Shown piece after piece: positions 61,970-64,000 of a DNA stretch of 64,000 nt (positions are counted from its first letter, which is position 1; each line of letters starts with the position of its first letter). This DNA comes from Cristatella mucedo (Eukaryota > Bryozoa > Phylactolaemata > Cristatellidae): positions 2,450,001-2,514,000 of the forward strand of contig WPIO01000034.1 in the NCBI GenBank assembly GCA_009760855.2, read 5' to 3'. The position numbers and the translations under genes were made by a program. The notes below the pieces were generated by a model. That model saw nothing but the letters and a program-made list of their open reading frames with translations, was not told the DNA's origin and searched no databases.

Positions 61970-62950
61970 CCAATGAGGTGAACAATCCAAGGATTTCTAC
62001 CCACACAGCAATGCAGGGATTTCCACAAACACATAAATGTTGCTGCATGCGAGTGGATCATAAGATGTTGATTAAACAAAATCAATGGCGTTAGTGAAGA
62101 GCTTCATCTAACTCGCTTCAGAGGAGAACATTTCTGGTGTGGTGAAATAGCATGAATGATCATACATTAAGCTTGGATGATCATGCATTAAGCTCAGCTC
62201 CCTCTCCCAAGTGAATTTTTCTTTTGTTCCTGTGTGCTCTGCCTGCTTACCGTCTTCTTCTCAGTGTATTATTCAGTGCTCCTTACTCACCACGGGTACT
62301 ACTAATCAGCGACAGTGTGTGCCTTCCTGTGTGCTTCTGCATGCGTGCTACTTTACTCGCCATCAACTCCTAGCTATCGCTACTCTTGGAGCAAGCTGTA
62401 AAACACCTGGAGAACGTTTTAGCTCGTTTAGGATGTCATTTAAAAGGCTATTTAAATTATAATGATATTACATAGATGCTAATTAAAATTTAAAATTCAT
62501 GATTTCTGTATTCTCACGGACTTCTCCCCCTCCACCGGAAGACTGCAGGAGAGGACTGGGCGTGGTAATAGGCAGGAAGGAAGAGCACGAAACCCGATAC
62601 TCAAGAACAAAAACTCAAGAGCAACTCGTTACAACACAACGCACGAAAGCTCATGGTCGACAACAGCAGTGGCAGGGCCAAGGTTTTCATGCAGGGGCAA
62701 GAACTGCAAGATGTTCATGTAGGGGCAAAACCCGGAATTAAATGTTGGACTCGACAGCAGTTGCTCACAGACATGAAGCGTGACCTAATTTCGTCTTTGG
62801 TGACGGTCGGAGGTATAGGGGCATCCTAAGTCAGTGCTACCCCCCCCCCCCCCCCGCTTGAGGGGCCAAATGCATGCCACCCCTGGCTCTGCCACTAGTC
62901 AAGAGTATCCACTCAGATCAAGTCCAACGGCAGGGCCCGAAGTCTCAGAC
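61970..62950. other. Unassigned, with poly-C run
   Basis: A run of about 18 C at 62,840-62,857. Words such as AGGGGCAA near 62,690-62,730 could be ends of a DNA element, but no pair was found. Confidence 0.35.
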
Positions 62951-62954
62951 AGAC

Positions 62955-63365
62955 GCATCTCTGTCTATAACTCCACAAAGTCACTAAAACTAAGTAGGTG
63001 TTACGCAGGAGAATTCTCTATAGCGAACAAAACTTAAGGGGCTTCCGATACGCAATCGATAGCTAACAGAACTCATCTCACGCAACTAAGAGAAAGCGAG
63101 AATCCTAGCTGAGTCAGGATGGCTGTCGGAGAAGCGAGTGGCATGAAGTATCAGCTCAGGGCGGCTGGAAAAGATGTATCACCGTCGGCAGCAGGAGAAC
63201 AGATGTCTGTAAGAATTGTGGAAGTGCGTTCTACAGACTAGGGCTAGCAGACCAAAACCTTCTCGCCAATTGTCTTTAAGCATAGGAGTGAAACAGCTAA
63301 TTTATTGTCCACAGGGGAGCTGAGAGCACGAGGACTCTGACACTGGTGCAGCAGTTCGGCTATGT
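62955..63365 (-). mobile_element. LINE family 2, 3' portion
   Basis: CTATAACTCCACAAAGTCAC, GATAGCTAACAGAACTCATC and GCGTTCTACAGACTAGGGC on the plus strand; parallel to 37,085-37,680. Confidence 0.72.
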
Positions 63366-63409
63366 ATTAAGTAATTACGCGATTCAGTGAGAAAATAGAT
63401 TGTTTAGCC

Positions 63410-63580
63410 TAGCTATGGGTGCAGTGCTCGCACTTCACGATCCAGGTCGTGTGTTCGAATCTTGCAGTACACAAATCTGTATTGCCCACTGCAAGCAGCA
63501 GTGATAGCTGTTAAGGCTCTTCTGCCACAGTATAAACAAGGCATTGCATAAGCTGACCAAAGAAATAAGCCTCGATTGTC
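63410..63580 (+). mobile_element. tRNA-derived SINE copy
   Basis: CCTAGCTATGGGTGCAGTGC, GTGTTCGAATCTTGCAGTAC (box B), then CAGTGATAGCTGTTAAGGCT and the AAGGCATTGCATAAGCTGAC end. Confidence 0.7.
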
Positions 63581-63789
63581 TGGCGTCAAATTTGCAAATA
63601 GCCAAGAACGAACAGACATTCCTGCACTGGTAACAAAGCCACATACAGTAGTAAGCCGCAAGCAGCAGTCTTGAGCTAAGGTCTTTACTGTACTAGTGCT
63701 GTATGTACACAATACCCAGTATGGTAGTTTCTTCAACAAAAAATTTTTCTGTTGAAAAGTTAGGATGATTCATCCTCTATGTGTCTTAA

Positions 63790-64000
63790 GCCACTAAGTT
63801 AAATAAGGGCAATTTCTTCTTAGAACTACTTTCATTTTTTGTGGAAGCTTGCATGATTGGTGCTGTATGCATCATAAGCCTCCAAGCTCTTTCAAAGGAG
63901 GATCTAAAAGCCAGTACTACTGTAAGTTCACGATTGGATCCAGCCAAAATTCCAGATATACAGATCTTATCAGGCCGCATAGTGCTCAATGAAGCTAATG
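63790..64000 (+). other. Open plus-strand frame at right edge, possible exon
   Basis: A frame open from 63,790 to the edge reads ALSKEDLKASTTVSSRLDPA then KIPDIQILSGRIVLNEAN. The IQILSGRIVL piece resembles the NILxLSGKVL motif of DHRS1 exon 8, and a TTCCAG stands where an acceptor would give the same phase. But it is on the opposite strand to the other copies and lacks two residues. It may be chance. Confidence 0.25.

Overview
This window looks like nuclear DNA of a non-vertebrate animal. It has spliced genes, long introns, long dinucleotide microsatellites and a dense mix of degraded LINEs, tRNA-derived SINEs, solo LTRs and Tc1/mariner, PIF/Harbinger and foldback DNA elements. There is no operon structure, no rRNA and no free-standing tRNA gene. 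The species cannot be fixed from the sequence; the metazoan placement rests on the host gene and the repeat types.

The only host genes I can support are three paralogs of DHRS1 (short-chain dehydrogenase/reductase family member 1), all on the minus strand in head-to-tail order. Copy B is complete: nine exons between 42,229 (ATG) and 25,723 (stop), giving 309 or 320 residues depending on one acceptor, with the SDR cofactor motif and the catalytic Asn, Ser, Tyr and Lys. Copy A has exons 1 to 6 between 20,103 and 1,300, and its last three exons lie beyond the left edge. Copy C shows only its terminal exon (60,143-60,010) with an AATAAA signal; the rest should lie beyond the right edge. A and B share exon lengths, phases and some intron flanks, and are about 87 percent identical over 209 codons. 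C is only about half identical to B over its last 43 residues. Both visible promoters carry a nuclear-receptor DR1-like site within about 120 bases of the ATG.

Region by region: 1-1,250 is an LTR-like repeat, a LINE tail and a GA microsatellite. 1,300-20,103 is gene A, whose introns hold LINEs, SINEs, a foldback element and, at 12,750-17,270, nested solo LTRs. 20,100-25,700 is the A-B spacer with a 550-base CT/CTGT tract and a fragment of an R2-like LINE. 25,723-42,229 is gene B, with many LINE, SINE and DNA-transposon remnants in its introns. 42,300-60,000 is the B-C spacer, holding a 515-base foldback element, a dead PIF/Harbinger transposase, a ruined LINE with a restriction-enzyme-like endonuclease (about 51,100-53,900) and a Tc1 remnant. 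60,010-64,000 is the 3' end of gene C plus more LINE and SINE debris.

No transposable element appears to encode an intact protein. The observations most worth following are the DHRS1 array with DR1-like promoter sites, the LTR-in-LTR-in-LTR nest with 4-base target duplications, the stem-loop repeated at the 3' end of one LINE family, and the R2-like LINE.
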